A DNA stretch of 64,000 bases from Trichopria drosophilae. Taxonomy: Eukaryota; Arthropoda; Insecta; Hymenoptera; Diapriidae. Under the pieces are notes generated by a model. It saw only the letters and a program-made list of their open reading frames with translations. It ran no database searches and was not told the origin of the DNA. The DNA lies in assembly GCA_030407085.1 (NCBI GenBank), contig CM059584.1, positions 6,386,001 to 6,450,000 on the forward strand. Reading direction: 5' to 3'. Shown here piece after piece: positions 10,973 to 21,890 of the stretch. A program made the translations under genes and the position numbers. Numbering within the stretch: the first letter of the stretch is position 1; the number at the start of each line of letters is the position of its first letter.

Positions 10973-12123
10973 AGAATACAAAATTAATGTCGTTAAAATT
11001 TTTAACCCATCAATAATGCAAATTTATAAATGCAACCCAGATTCACGATTGTTGCAAAACTTTAAACAGTGTTCTGTCATGTTAATGTATAGCCGAACCA
11101 AATAACAAATAGTTTCATTGTTCAAAATTGGCACTCGCTAACCGCACGCGAACTGGAACGAGATTTCCATTATCAATCACTGTAAAAAGAGCGTTATTAA
11201 ATGCCAAAGTCCCGAAACAGTTAACTTTTCATTAACCTGCTGGAGGTTCTGTTGCTGTAAGCCTGTTTCATTCAGGTGGCTTTTAAAACAGGACAAACGC
11301 CGTGCCAGTTTCGTATACGTTTTGTAACGCGCTTCTCATCCTGTGGCAACGATTTATGAACTCTAATCCAATAAATCACGATTGCTTTTAATCCAGAATT
11401 AAGTCTTCTGAAGAGTGGATAAACGCTAAATTGAAGATAATATTTTCTATTAAACCACAAAATGATGGATTACGAATACTTTTCTTTCCAAATGATGTTG
11501 TATGGATGTAACATCGGACGAATCTTCTAACCATCTTTCATCGTCTAGTGTCTAATTTATTATTAATTCTAACGAAATCAATTAATTGCACAAACGTGAT
11601 TATATTAAACATCCGGAATTATTATAGACAACTGTATTCAATACAAAAAGAGCAAAATTCTTTCGAAAATTTTATAATCTTAGATGATATTTTACAGGGG
11701 ATTTTGAAATTACATCACATAATTTGGCGACAATCTTTTAATATCGTAGAATACCAGCTAATTTGTGCAATTAAGTATTCATAATTCTTAGTATTTGTCG
11801 TCCGTTTAGGTTCTCATGTCAAAATAAACGATTCAGTAAACATGTAAATAAATTCAAACATTATAATAAAAAAGTTACTTATTAATTCATTTGTTTATTT
11901 ATACTGTATTATGAAAGACCAACAAATACTAATATATAAATAATATAACTTAAGTACTTATACATGTAAAAAAGTCGAGATATTGATAAATATAATGCTT
12001 AGAAAAAACTAAAATTATAAAAAATTGAATATTTTGAGCTACATGGAGAACATTTTCATGGAAATTTTGTAGTTCCAGAGGTAATTGTGGGACAGAATTG
12101 TAGAATGAGAAAAATTGTCATTT
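10973..12123. other. AT-rich DNA, no gene seen
   Basis: Open frames at 11272-11460 (-) and 11548-11784 (+) have no recognisable domain and AT-driven composition. Confidence 0.5.
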
Positions 12124-12306
12124 TGCCAAAATTGAATTTTAATAACTCTCGGTCAATTCTTAATTAACTTCTTTGGCATTCTGATAGAAAGTACAATTGC
12201 CCATACGGAGGTCGAATTTTGACAAAAGTATACAGTCATTTTTTATTTATATTTTTAAATGTAAATTCCAACCTTATCGGGGGACTACTTTAGAACCCCT
12301 TTAAGG
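12124..12306. mobile_element. Right half of a T2 element
   Basis: It matches the right arm of the complete T2 copy at 15225: a stretch like TCGGTCAATTCTTAATTAA, then CCTTATCGGGGGAC, ending TTAGAACCCCTTTAA. The left half is missing. Confidence 0.6.
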
Positions 12307-12317
12307 GGAGCGCTAGA

Positions 12318-12485
12318 CTGGTACGGGTTGAACAACCAACAAATCAAAAAGCCGACAGGTTAAAAAACCGACAATCAAGAAACTGACACTTCAAAAAAAT
12401 GACTGTCCGCTTATTAATGTGTTTATGATTTTATCTGTCACCTTTTCGAGTGTTGGCTTTATGAAATCGGTTTATTGACAACCCT
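12318..12485. mobile_element. Foldback MITE, family H, degenerate copy
   Basis: Arms ACAAATCAAAAAGCCGACAG and later CTTTTCGAGTGTTGGC show the family H pattern of CCGACA motifs on the left and TGTCGG-like motifs on the right. Ends GGTACGGGTTG and, inward from the right, CTTGAGGGTTG still pair. No convincing 8-bp duplication survives. It lies between two T2 fragments. Confidence 0.55.
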
Positions 12486-13508
12486 CAAGGAGGATTTAAA
12501 GTGCTCGGCCGATATAGTAGGAATTTTCACTAAAAATCGCAAATTAAAGATGACTTAATAACATTTTTAAAATTCAGGCTCTGTAATGGTAATTCTAAGC
12601 AGTATAAATAGTGTTTCCCAGAAATCACTAAAGGTATTAATTGAAAACTGACCAAGAATTTTCGAAAATGAGTGTTTTTTATTTATTCCCGAAAATTCTC
12701 TCCATTCTCAATTAATTTCTTTGGTATTTTCTAGGAAAGTGTCCATACTAATTAGAATTGAATTTACACTAAAAAAATTTACTTGACAAATTCAACTATC
12801 ATTGAGAAATTTAGTCGAGAGTAGTTGAAAGAAATACTTTTTTTTAGTTAGTATGGCTTTCTTGATGTTGTGAATTTTACCATTTTCACTTAAGTTAATA
12901 TTATTTACCCAGTAAACGAAAAAGTATTCTAAATGATTGAAGATCAAGAAATACAATACTATTCATAAAATTCAAAAAGCCATGCACTAATATAATAAAA
13001 AAGCAAATAGCAAATAGCTGCACTAAAAATGATTCCACTAAAAAAACGTCCAGAATAATTCTTAGTTCTTTGACTACTTTTTAACTATGTAGTAGTTTGA
13101 TATGCTTCAAGAAAAATTTCTAAGTTGCAGTTACTACCGCAAAAAAATTAAATCAACTAAAATTGTAGTTCTGCTAAATTCAATTAAAAATATATCGCAC
13201 CAGCATTTTGAATAGTTTTTAGTGTACTAGGTAGTTAGACTCTAAAAAATATTTTTAAATGCAGTAGAATTAACTGCCAAAATTTCTTTTTCATAACTAT
13301 ATTTTTTGGTGATCCTTTATGGTTGTACTATAACCTATAAAATTCCGTAGAGGACCTATTGAAATACTTTCAGTCGTTAAAAAGTAGTCAAACAAAAAAA
13401 ATGTTTTCCGTGTACAGAGCCCAAATTATGAAAACATTATTTAGACATCTTTAATCTACGTTTTTTGGAGAAACTTCCTACCTTACCGACAAACCACTTT
13501 AGAATCCC
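12484..13508. mobile_element. T2 element interrupted by a 646-bp TA-flanked element
   Basis: The left arm (AGGATTTAAAGTGCTCGGCC onward) runs to 12766 and the right arm resumes at 13413 with TACAGAGCCC. It ends CACTTTAGAATCCCCTTAA. Joining the flanks restores the arrangement seen in the uninterrupted copy at 15225 (GTACGGAGCCC), which confirms the nesting. Confidence 0.7.
12767..13412. mobile_element. TA-flanked element nested in a T2 copy, CACTRAAAAA family
   Basis: Ends are CACTAAAAAAATTTACTTG and, inward from the right, CACGGAAAACATTTTTTTTG. The flanking dinucleotides are TA at 12765-12766 and 13413-13414. The interior carries several internal CACTAAAAA and AACTACTTTTT-like motifs in both orientations but no open frame. 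Confidence 0.7.
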
Positions 13509-13650
13509 CTTAAGTTTCACTAAAAAACGTAAATTAAAGATGACTGATAACATTTTCAAAATCCTGGTCCGTAATAACAGTTCTAATTACTATAGACGGT
13601 TTCTCAGAAAACACCAATGAAATTCATTGATTTTTATTTATTTAACCTTT
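13509..13650. mobile_element. Partial left arm of another T2 element
   Basis: Directly after the TTAA end of the preceding copy, TTTCACTAAAAAACGTAAAT begins a second T2 left arm missing its first 40 or so bases. It runs through GACGGTTTCTCAGAAAACAC to about 13650. Confidence 0.55.
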
Positions 13651-13779
13651 TTTCGTGCGTCTTCAAGACTTCAAGATGAAATGATGTCCAAAACAGGAAT
13701 TAAATAACCGTATGGCGTATTAAAAAATTATCCGACGTTCGGCAAAACGAATAAAAACTTCTGCCTTCAAATTCGAATA

Positions 13780-13950
13780 CTGGTGTGCGCCGCAGTAAAG
13801 CTGCGCGGCGATTGTGGGCGCAGTGTATAGCGCTGTGAGCTCAGCCGCCCTGGTTACCGTAGTTTCTATATAGCCGCTAGAGGGTGGGCTCTCGCGCAAG
13901 AGAAGTCAAGAATGATTTCGTACGTATACCCGAGCCGAGGTAGATTTTTT
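13780..13950 (+). promoter_or_regulatory. Upstream region of U4-B (divergent snRNA promoter candidate)
   Basis: It is GC-richer than, and mostly unlike, the flanks of U4-A and U4-C. Retained landmarks are CCGCTAGAGGGT (13874-13885, CTCF-like with one mismatch), GAAGT at 13902-13906 (-49) and CGAGGTA at 13936-13942. Keeping GAAGT at the same distance in three copies is the main reason to propose it as part of the proximal element. Confidence 0.45.
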
Positions 13951-14094
13951 AACTTTGCGCAGTGGCGATATCGTAACCAATGAGGTTCTACCGAGGTGCG
14001 ATTATTGCTAGTTGAAAACTTTTACCAATATCTCGCCAAGACGATGTGAAAAACCATCGGCTACGGCAATTTTTGAAAGTCTCTACGGAGACTT
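13951..14094 (+). ncRNA. U4: U4 spliceosomal snRNA, copy B
   Basis: A full-length U4 of 144 nt starts AACTTTGCGCAGTGGC and ends in the terminal hairpin AAGTCTC-TACG-GAGACTT. The Sm site is AATTTTTG, as expected for a functional U4. The 5' stem-loop (AATGAGGTTCTACCGAGG) and central hairpin match copies A and C. It has one T fewer after GAAAAC and reads ACCAATATCTCGCC where copy A reads ACCAATAGCCCGCC. GAAACAAAATT at 14106-14116 is the shared candidate 3' box. It heads the S1 copy of the segmental duplication. Confidence 0.93.
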
Positions 14095-15224
14095 ACTAAA
14101 TTAATGAAACAAAATTACATTTAAATAAACAAATTATTATTGTTTGTATTTATTTTTGTATGCACTACATTTTTATAAAAATTAAATACTGTAATAATGA
14201 AATTGCATTTGACGGAATTAAAAGATAAATTATGTTATTGTTTTGAATTTAGTAATTACTTTGCTAAATCTTTAATATAAATTTTAAAAATGTTGCGAAT
14301 GTTAATATTTTATTGTTAAATATAGTTACGATAACTAAGTTAAACTGTTAAATTGTTCACAGTAGGAAATGAAAAACGTTTTAATTAATAAGAAGAGGTT
14401 AGGTTAATCAAGAAAAAATTAAAAAGGTTGAAAAGTTAAAACCGATATGAAGTTTTCACATATATTAGCTTTTAGTTTATACATTCGTTTAGTATCAAAT
14501 TATTTTATTTATTTATTTATGTTAATAAATCAACATAACACTCCCCGGTTAAAGATGTAACGAAAAGTAAACAACTCAAAGTATAAATGTTTGAGAATTA
14601 AGATTAATATGTTCAGAAGGTTTACTTATTGTTAAACATAAAAAATAAAAATTTAAACAGTTAAAGAGCTAAAAATAATCATAAAAATAATTACTAAGTT
14701 AAAACAAAAAAATCAACAATCAAATATAAATAATTATTAAATTTAAGAAGTAAACATAATTGAGAATGTCTATCTGTCAGTTGCAAATAGGTTGTAATAT
14801 ATATTTTCAATTAATAATTAAAATCTGAAATGGGCAAAGTAAACTTAAAAAAGATAAGTTTAAAAAAGTTAAATTAAGTTTTTATATAATACTAAATCTT
14901 ACGTGAAAAAAAAACAAATAATACCTTAGTCTATTGTTTAATTTTCCACTAAATATGACATTATTGTTTCTTGCCGTTTTGAAATTTGCTTTATTCCATA
15001 TAAATTATTTTTATACTTACAAAAATTATAAGATTGGATGCGCTTAAACGAAATCAATAATATAAGAATGACAATAATTTTCCAGGTCATATTCAAGTAC
15101 CTAATAAAGATTTGTAACAGAGCTCATTGTATTACCATAATATTTGAATCACTATTATTATATTGGTAACACCATGGGATGTAATTTAGAAAGGTGTATG
15201 TAAGATCGAAAATACCAAAAAATC
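14095..15224 (+). repeat. Segmental duplication S1, 3' flank of U4-B
   Basis: It is collinear with 20408-21652. In a 100-base sample starting GTTAATAAATCAACAT I count four substitutions. It stops where a T2 element begins (15225), and the S2 copy stops at a comparable TTAAG remnant. S1 lacks a segment of about 135 bp that S2 has (21258-21393). It contains no open frame or RNA that I can identify. Confidence 0.8.
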
Positions 15225-15487
15225 TTAAGGGGAACTAAAGTGGTCCGCTGGTAAGGTAGGAAATTTCATTTAAAACGTAAATAAAAGATGATTGAATAAC
15301 ATTTTTAAAATTCGGGCTCTGTAAGTTCTCAATTAATATTCTTTAACATTTTCTAGGATACCGTCTATAATAATTAAAATTGCCCGTACGGAGCCCGAAT
15401 TTCGAAAAATCGTTTCAGTCACTTTTTATTTACGGTTTTGAATGAAAATTCCTACCATATCGGTCAAGCACATTAGAACCCCTTCAA
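15225..15487. mobile_element. Complete T2 element, TTAA-type ends
   Basis: Starts TTAAGGGGAACTAAAGTGG and ends ACATTAGAACCCCTTCAA, so the right TTAA has become TTCAA. The long arms are inverted: GGTAGGAAATTTCAT with ATGAAAATTCCTACC, and TTCGGGCTCTG with CGGAGCCCGAA. It is the least interrupted T2 copy in the window and serves as a reference for the nested copies at 12484 and 40116. Confidence 0.7.
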
Positions 15488-16079
15488 CTGTTTTCGTAAA
15501 TATCACTATCCCTGCTGGTAAGTCATGTTATGACTCGTTACAATGAGTAATGTATAGCAGAAAAAAATATACCCACTGAACTTATGAAAAACGATTATTC
15601 TTTTTATATCTTTTTATGAGATTTAAATTAAAATTTTTTTTATTAATTTGAAAAATTTCCATTATTCATTACATTTTTGAATATCAATATTTCAACTTTG
15701 CTATATAAAAATGAAACCATTTCTTTACAAAAAAAACTCTTGTTTAAACAACTTTATAAAAAATAATTTTTTTTTCAGTTATGTAAAAGAAATTGTCAGA
15801 TATGACTAGAATATGTGTGTATTAATCATTGTATTAACACAATTTACTCAAACTTGCAGTATCGGCACATTATTTCAAAATAAATGTATTTTTGAGTTTT
15901 ACGGAATATAAATAACTGCATGTTAATGAACTTTTGGCATTTTTATAAGAATTCTGAAGGAAAGAGTAACATTAAAAATGTCTAAAAAAAAGAAATTTGG
16001 ATTAAAAATCCAACGAATATTTGCAAACACAATTTCAAAGGTCTTGAATTATGGTGTTTCCACAAAAATTGGCAAAAAT
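15488..16079. other. AT-rich DNA, no feature seen
   Basis: Only homopolymer-rich sequence; no gene or repeat boundary recognised. Confidence 0.5.
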
Positions 16080-16310
16080 TTATTAAACTTTTTGTCAGAA
16101 TTGAAATTCAACAGAAAACAGTTACAAAAATCAACTTTTTAAAAATATCACGACTAAGAGAATATAATGTATGCAACAAAACTGAGAGCATCTGTTGAAG
16201 ACTTTATTTCCGTACTTCAAAACATGTTCCATGAGTTTTTTACAATCTTCATGGGACTCGGAGCTCGAAAATTCATAGCCCTCACGAACTCGAAACTCGA
16301 AGTTAATTCG
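16080..16310 (+). repeat. Dispersed repeat copy 1 (pair with 17480)
   Basis: It aligns in direct orientation with about 17480-17700: GACTAAGAGAATATAATGTATG with GCTAAGAACTAATAATATATG, CAAAACTGAGAGCATCTG with TAAAACTGGCTGCACCAA, and ATCTTCATGGGACTCGGA with ATCTTCAAAGGACTTAGA. The 60-codon open frame inside is not conserved in the second copy. Confidence 0.5.
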
Positions 16311-17479
16311 ATTTACTTAACAAAGGTTGTCTTTAAAGTACATAAATAAAGCTTTCAACTAGTGCCTTTATTTTTATATACACCCTACTTAAAATTCTCA
16401 GCTGAGAATTCTCTGTGAGATCTCACATAAGGGTTTAAAAATGTCGAAATTTTGAATTTCGGAACTTTGTTTTCCAACTTTTAACGTTGAGGAAAAGTTT
16501 AACAAATTTTATAGGGCTCAGTTAATTTTGCCATGAATATTAAAATTCAAGTCCTTTAAAAGTCGCTACGAGTTTTTGCGCTAGAGTTGTGATTTTTTGA
16601 CAATTTTTTATTTTCCTCCATGAGTTGAAGTCGGGAAAAAAGTCAGAAGTTTGTGAACATGCAGGTTATTCGAGTTTCAAACTTTATAAAATAAATACGT
16701 GTTCATTGTTGAAAACAATCCAATACTCCATAATATGTCAAGAAAAAATTGGTGCAAATAACTAAATTAAACATTAATCTGTCACGTTTTGCAGACAACA
16801 TTTATTTGGACTCGATTAATATCGAATACATAATTATATTCCAAAAATGATGTAACTTACAAATCACACAACTAAATTAAAACAGTAAAAATTTTAATCT
16901 AAAATTTTTTATTTGCTTTAAATACGTGTAAGATTAATGTTTACTTTAGATATTTACATCATCTCAGTTCTGAATTGCAGTTAAAATTCCAAAAATGGTG
17001 TTTTTTAAAATAAATTTTAGTGTTTTACATAATCTTTACAAGAAATATAGCATTCCGTATGCACTATGAATGAATTCCATGTTTATGAACTATCAGCCTT
17101 TTTTCAAATATTTCCGACTCAAAGAGTAAAATCGAAAATGTTCAAAAACTTTTTAAATGCGTTAGGAATAAAAAGCTCATTTTATAACTTCATTTGCGGG
17201 CGTTAAATTGGCATTTTGGGCCTGCACATCGAGACATAAAAACAATTTAACTATACTGGATCAGAAAATAGTGATTAAATCTCAGGCTTAGAATTTCGCC
17301 GTCCCGCACGTTCGGTCATCAGGGCGTAAAACCCCATTTCACGCCCTTGATACAAAAGTAACTATATAACTCTTGAACAAAGAATAGTAGCTACTTCTTA
17401 CAGAGTCCATTTAAAATGTTTAAAATGGAAGTATTTACAAAACAATTAACAATGGCTACGAAAATGTGTTACACTTATT
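16311..17479. other. AT-rich DNA with one ACGCC hairpin
   Basis: AGGGCGTAAA at 17321-17330 pairs with TTTCACGCCCT at 17337-17347, followed by TGATAC. This is the same vocabulary as the palindromes at 2128 and 58555. No gene seen. Confidence 0.45.
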
Positions 17480-17700
17480 GTCAGTATTTAAAGTCAGAAG
17501 TCTAACGTTGCAAAATTCAACATTTCCAAAAATTAACAGCTAAGAACTAATAATATATGAAGTAAAACTGGCTGCACCAATTAAAAGCGTTACTTACGTA
17601 CTTTAAAAGGTATCCGATGAATTTTCAATATCTTCAAAGGACTTAGACATATTAGGCATTTTTTGATGTGTATAAAAATTCAATGTCTTCACGAAATTTT
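17480..17700 (+). repeat. Dispersed repeat copy 2 (pair with 16080)
   Basis: The second, more diverged member of the pair described at 16080-16310, about 1.4 kb downstream in the same orientation. Confidence 0.45.
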
Positions 17701-20110
17701 TATGTTAGTAGTGAAAAAAACTATCAAAGTATTTAAAACATTCTTCAGACTATAGCAACAGCGATTGCAACTGTTCTGTATAATAAAATCTTAATATTTT
17801 ATTACAGTATTTAGAAAGTTATCCGAAAATAGTAGTTTTATATAGGAAATTATTTGATATATTATTTTTTTTAAGATCTGTATTTGTTTGACTAATAATA
17901 CAAAATATGTTTAATAATAGGCTGCATAAATGAAACGGCAATATATTATTAATGTCCTCCATTACGGTTTGGAGTATTAGTTATTTATAAGTAACAAGAT
18001 TACTTGTATATAAATTATATCTGATTAATTGTGAGAAAAGAATGCATCAACTAATAAATACGATGTATACAGGACGTCCATTAATTAATTAGTCCATTAG
18101 CCATAACATTATCGCGAATAATATACAATCGCACACATTTCATAAAGGTTAGAAGCAATGTCCTGCATAATAGTTTTATCGAGTTCATTTATAAATTACA
18201 GTCACATAACAGAAACATTTATGGGCAACCATGAACTATAAATGTTTTAGCACAATATCATTAATTTTTATATAGAAACAAATAATTTAGAGAAGCACAT
18301 TAAAGATCACGACAGAGTAATAATATATTGTGTATATTTAAAATTGGTTTAAGAACTTTCTATTCAAAACTTGAATATGTTGAATTAAAAAAGTATATAA
18401 TTTAACTAAATTTTAATTTCAAAAGGCTTACGTACTAAAAACTCAGGAAGAAATGATTGTATTTGTATTTATTATACACAACTCATTAAAATGACAATTT
18501 TTAAGCACGGAAAAGTGACAATGTTTAAATTATTTTTACTTGGCGATTTATGTCAAGATAAACAAGTTGCACGACTCCCACATATTTTTCTTCGTCGTAA
18601 AATTATAACCGTTTATAATTCATTTGATTGTTCTATAAGTTTTTTCAAATACGTAAAACTGCCATAATTGCAATTTGCTAGACATTTATGAATTCAAAAA
18701 TTACCTGTAAGTATAACATAAAAATAGCTACATCGTAAAATTTCTGTTCACATGAGTAAACTAGAATAACATAGTTATAATATATTTACATTTCGTAATA
18801 ACGTTGTTTCTATTTGAACCAAACATATAATGAAAATAATATAATAAATTACTGGGATAAACAAAGTAATGACATATATACAATGACGGTAAACAGACGG
18901 GTCTCATGAAAAGTCTTCATTGTTAACCAGAAACTTGGTTAAACAGAGATTAATTCTCTAGTATTTGTTATCTATTTCAGAGGCCGGTTAGTAATCATTA
19001 CTGAATTCGGCTTACATTTAAATGGTTTATGGTGCAAAATAAATACATAATACTTGTATTGAATACCAAATAAATATAGAACAAATGATGTTGATAAACA
19101 TTTCATATATTCATTTCTGCTATAAGAAAAAGATTATTAGAAAAATCACAGTTTTTTAATATATTGACACTTATTAAGGCAGAATACATGTTTTTATGAA
19201 TTTTATTTAGGCCTTTAAAAATTTCCTTCGAAAATATATGTTTATAGTATGTGTCATAGAAGCTGCACCTTGCAGACACTGTAATTGGGGATTTCATACG
19301 TTTAAGTTGTAAGAAAATTGAATTTTCGCGAATTGTCGAATTTAGTTGGAAAATTATTGTGTACAAAATTTATTTATTCAAAATAATCGACTGCAGTGAT
19401 GAATAAATAATCTTTATTTTTTTGCCATTTGTTGACAATAATTTTGGTATGTTTTATGCAATTTGCTCGGTTGCATTACATCCGACATCTTAAATTTTAA
19501 TATTCTAACCTTAAATTAATAACGAACGACCTCATAAACCCCGGTATACACATTTTTTCGAAATTTTGAGGTGTTTTAGGAATTTTGGTGCATGGTTTTA
19601 ATCCGTCATCTTGAATTTTAAAAATCTAAACTCAAAGCCATGATCAGGGACACCGAAAGCTCACGTACCTTAATTTTCCGATTATATTACAAGATATATG
19701 GATTTCATCAATAATGTTCACAGCTTATCAAATATTGTTTATTTTTTCGACATACTGAAGTTTTGAAAAGGTTAGGTTGATTCGAGCAAAAAAATCATAA
19801 GTAACCAAACACGCGTTTTGTTCGTTTTTAATTTAAAATGCGCCATTCTTTTTCGGACCCATTAAAATATAATTCTAACTTACAAAAGTAGTTTAATAGG
19901 TTTGCATCGTATCTTGATTTCATTTTTTTTAGCCTAGAAAATAGTCTGAAACATCAATTGAGACTTATACATTGTTCGGAATTAATGGGTCAAACTGAAT
20001 TAACAAAATTATGAAAATATGAAATATATGTGAAATATATATGCCCATAATGAAAATTAACTTTCTTTTCCCCTTTAGAACCCTATTAACACTACAGCGA
20101 GCATAACAAG
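17701..20110. other. AT-rich DNA with degenerate T1-like motifs
   Basis: Two CATCTTRAATTTTAA motifs (near 19485 and 19607) resemble the T1 core, so 19460-19680 is probably an old T1 fragment. The remainder, including the - strand frame 19103-19366, shows nothing recognisable. Confidence 0.4.
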
Positions 20111-20262
20111 TGGAAGGAGGTTAATAGGCGTCTAAAAGCTACAGCTTAGACCAGTGCTTTTATCTGCCGCTAGATGGCCCGGATTCATATTAGAAATGTA
20201 TTTTCCATAAATGAAGTGGGTTTCTCGATCCCCTATAAGTCGAGGTAAGGTCTAGAGTCTTC
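20111..20262 (+). promoter_or_regulatory. Upstream region of U4-C (snRNA promoter candidate)
   Basis: It aligns throughout with 6300-6454 upstream of U4-A. It carries CCGCTAGATGGC at 20167-20178 (-96), GATTCATATTAGAAATGTA, GAAGTGGGTTTCTCGATC starting at 20213 (-50) and CTATAAGTCGAGGTAAGG. Unlike U4-B, this promoter type belongs to a copy whose downstream flank is of the B type. Confidence 0.5.
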
Positions 20263-20407
20263 AACTTTGCGCAGTGGCGATATCGTAACCAATGAGGTTC
20301 TACCGAGGTGCGATTATTGCTAGTTGAAAACTTTTTACCAATAACTCGCCAAGACGATGTGAAAAACCATCGGCTACGGCAATTTTTGAAAGTCTCTACG
20401 GAGACTT
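20263..20407 (+). ncRNA. U4: U4 spliceosomal snRNA, copy C
   Basis: A full-length U4 of 145 nt begins AACTTTGCGCAGTGGC. The Sm site is AATTTTTG and the terminal hairpin is AAGTCTC-TACG-GAGACTT, identical to copy B. It differs from copies A and B mainly in the linker (ACCAATAACTCGCC). GAAACAAAATT follows at 20419-20429. With an A-type promoter and canonical Sm site it looks, with U4-B, the most likely of the copies to be functional. Confidence 0.93.
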
Positions 20408-21652
20408 ACTAAATTAATGAAACAAAATTATATTTAAATAAACAAATTATTATTATTTGTATTTATTTTTGTATGCACTACATTTTGCTCGAAATTAAAT
20501 ACTGCAATAATGCAATTGCATTTGTTGACGGAATTGAAAGATAAATTATGTTATTGTTTTGAATTTAGTTATTACTTTGCTAAATCTTTAATATAAATTT
20601 TAAAAGTGTTGCTAATATTAATATTTTATTGTTAAATATAGTTACGATACTTAAGATAAACTGTTAAATTGTTTACAATAGGAAATGAAAAACGTTTTAA
20701 ATAATAAAAAATTAAGAAGGTTGAAAAGTTAAAACCGATAAGTTTTCACATATATTAGCTTTTAGTTTATACATTCGTTTAGTATTAAATTATTTTATTT
20801 ATTTATTTATGTTAATAAATCAACATGACACTCCCCGGTTAAAGATGTAACGTAAAGTAAACAACTCAAAGTATAAATGTTTGAGAATTGAGATTAATAT
20901 GTTCAAAAGGTATACTTATTGTTAAACATAAAAAATAAAAATTTAAACAGTTAAAGAGCTAAAAATAATCATAAATATAATTACTAAGTTACAACAAAAA
21001 AATCAACAATCAAGTATAAATAATTATTAAATTTAAGAAGTAAACCTAATTGAGAATGTCTATCTGTCAGTTGCAAATAGGTTGTAATATATATTTTCAA
21101 GTAATAATTAAAATCTAAAATGGGCAAAGTAAACTTAAACAAGATTAGTTAAAAAAAAGTTAAATTAAGTTTTTATATGATACTAAATCTTACATGAAAA
21201 AAAAAAATAAAACCTTAGTCTATTGTTTAATTTTCCACTAATTATGACATTATTGTTTTGGAATAATACAATGCTTTAAGACAATGAATTACATGTTTAA
21301 TACTTCAATTTTTGTTTACCTTCATCTTATAACTGCGTACAATCGTCACAATATTTTTGTATAAATCCAACCTTATGAATGTTTGGCTAGATTTTTCTTG
21401 CCGTTTTGAAATTTGCTTTATTCCATATAAATTATTTTTATACTTACAAAAATTATAAGATTGGATGCACTTAAACGAAATCAATAATATAAGAATGACA
21501 ATAATTTTCCAGGGTCATAATCAAATACGTAATAAAGATTTGTAACAGAGCTCATTGTATTACCATAATATTTGAATTACTATTATTAAATTGGTAACAC
21601 CATGTGATATAATTTAGAAAGGTGTATGTAAGATCGAAAATACCAAAAAAAC
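20408..21652 (+). repeat. Segmental duplication S2, 3' flank of U4-C
   Basis: It is collinear with 14095-15224. The difference of note is a segment of about 135 bp at 21258-21393 absent from S1, where TTATTGTTT continues directly to CTTGCCGTTTTG. Nothing in the extra segment resembles a known element, so insertion in S2 and deletion in S1 are equally possible. The unit ends with a short TTAAGAGGACCA...TGGTCCATTAAG hairpin at the site where S1 has a complete T2 element. Confidence 0.8.
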
Positions 21653-21681
21653 TTAAGAGGACCATTATTATGGTCCATTAA

Positions 21682-21890
21682 GCGGGTTATTTACCAATAA
21701 CCCGCCAAGACGATGTGAAAAACCATCGGCTACGGCAAATAAACAAATTATTATTATTTGTATTTATTTTTGTATGCACTACATTTTTCTCAAAATTAAA
21801 TACTGCAATAATGAAATTGCATTTGTTGACGGAATTGAAAGATAAATTATGTTATTGTTTTGAATTTAGTAATAACTTTGCTAAATCTTC
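21682..21890 (+). pseudogene. Truncated, rearranged U4 copy D
   Basis: Bases 21691-21738 match U4 from the linker (TTACCAATAACCCGCC) through the central hairpin to CTACGGCAA. The Sm site and terminal hairpin are missing: the sequence jumps to ATAAACAAATTATTATTATT, the downstream flank of copies B and C, which continues to about 21889. The 5' half of U4 is also absent. Its 5' edge is a perfect 9-bp foldback, GCGGGTTAT at 21682-21690 against ATAACCCGC at 21697-21705. It cannot make a functional U4. Confidence 0.85.
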
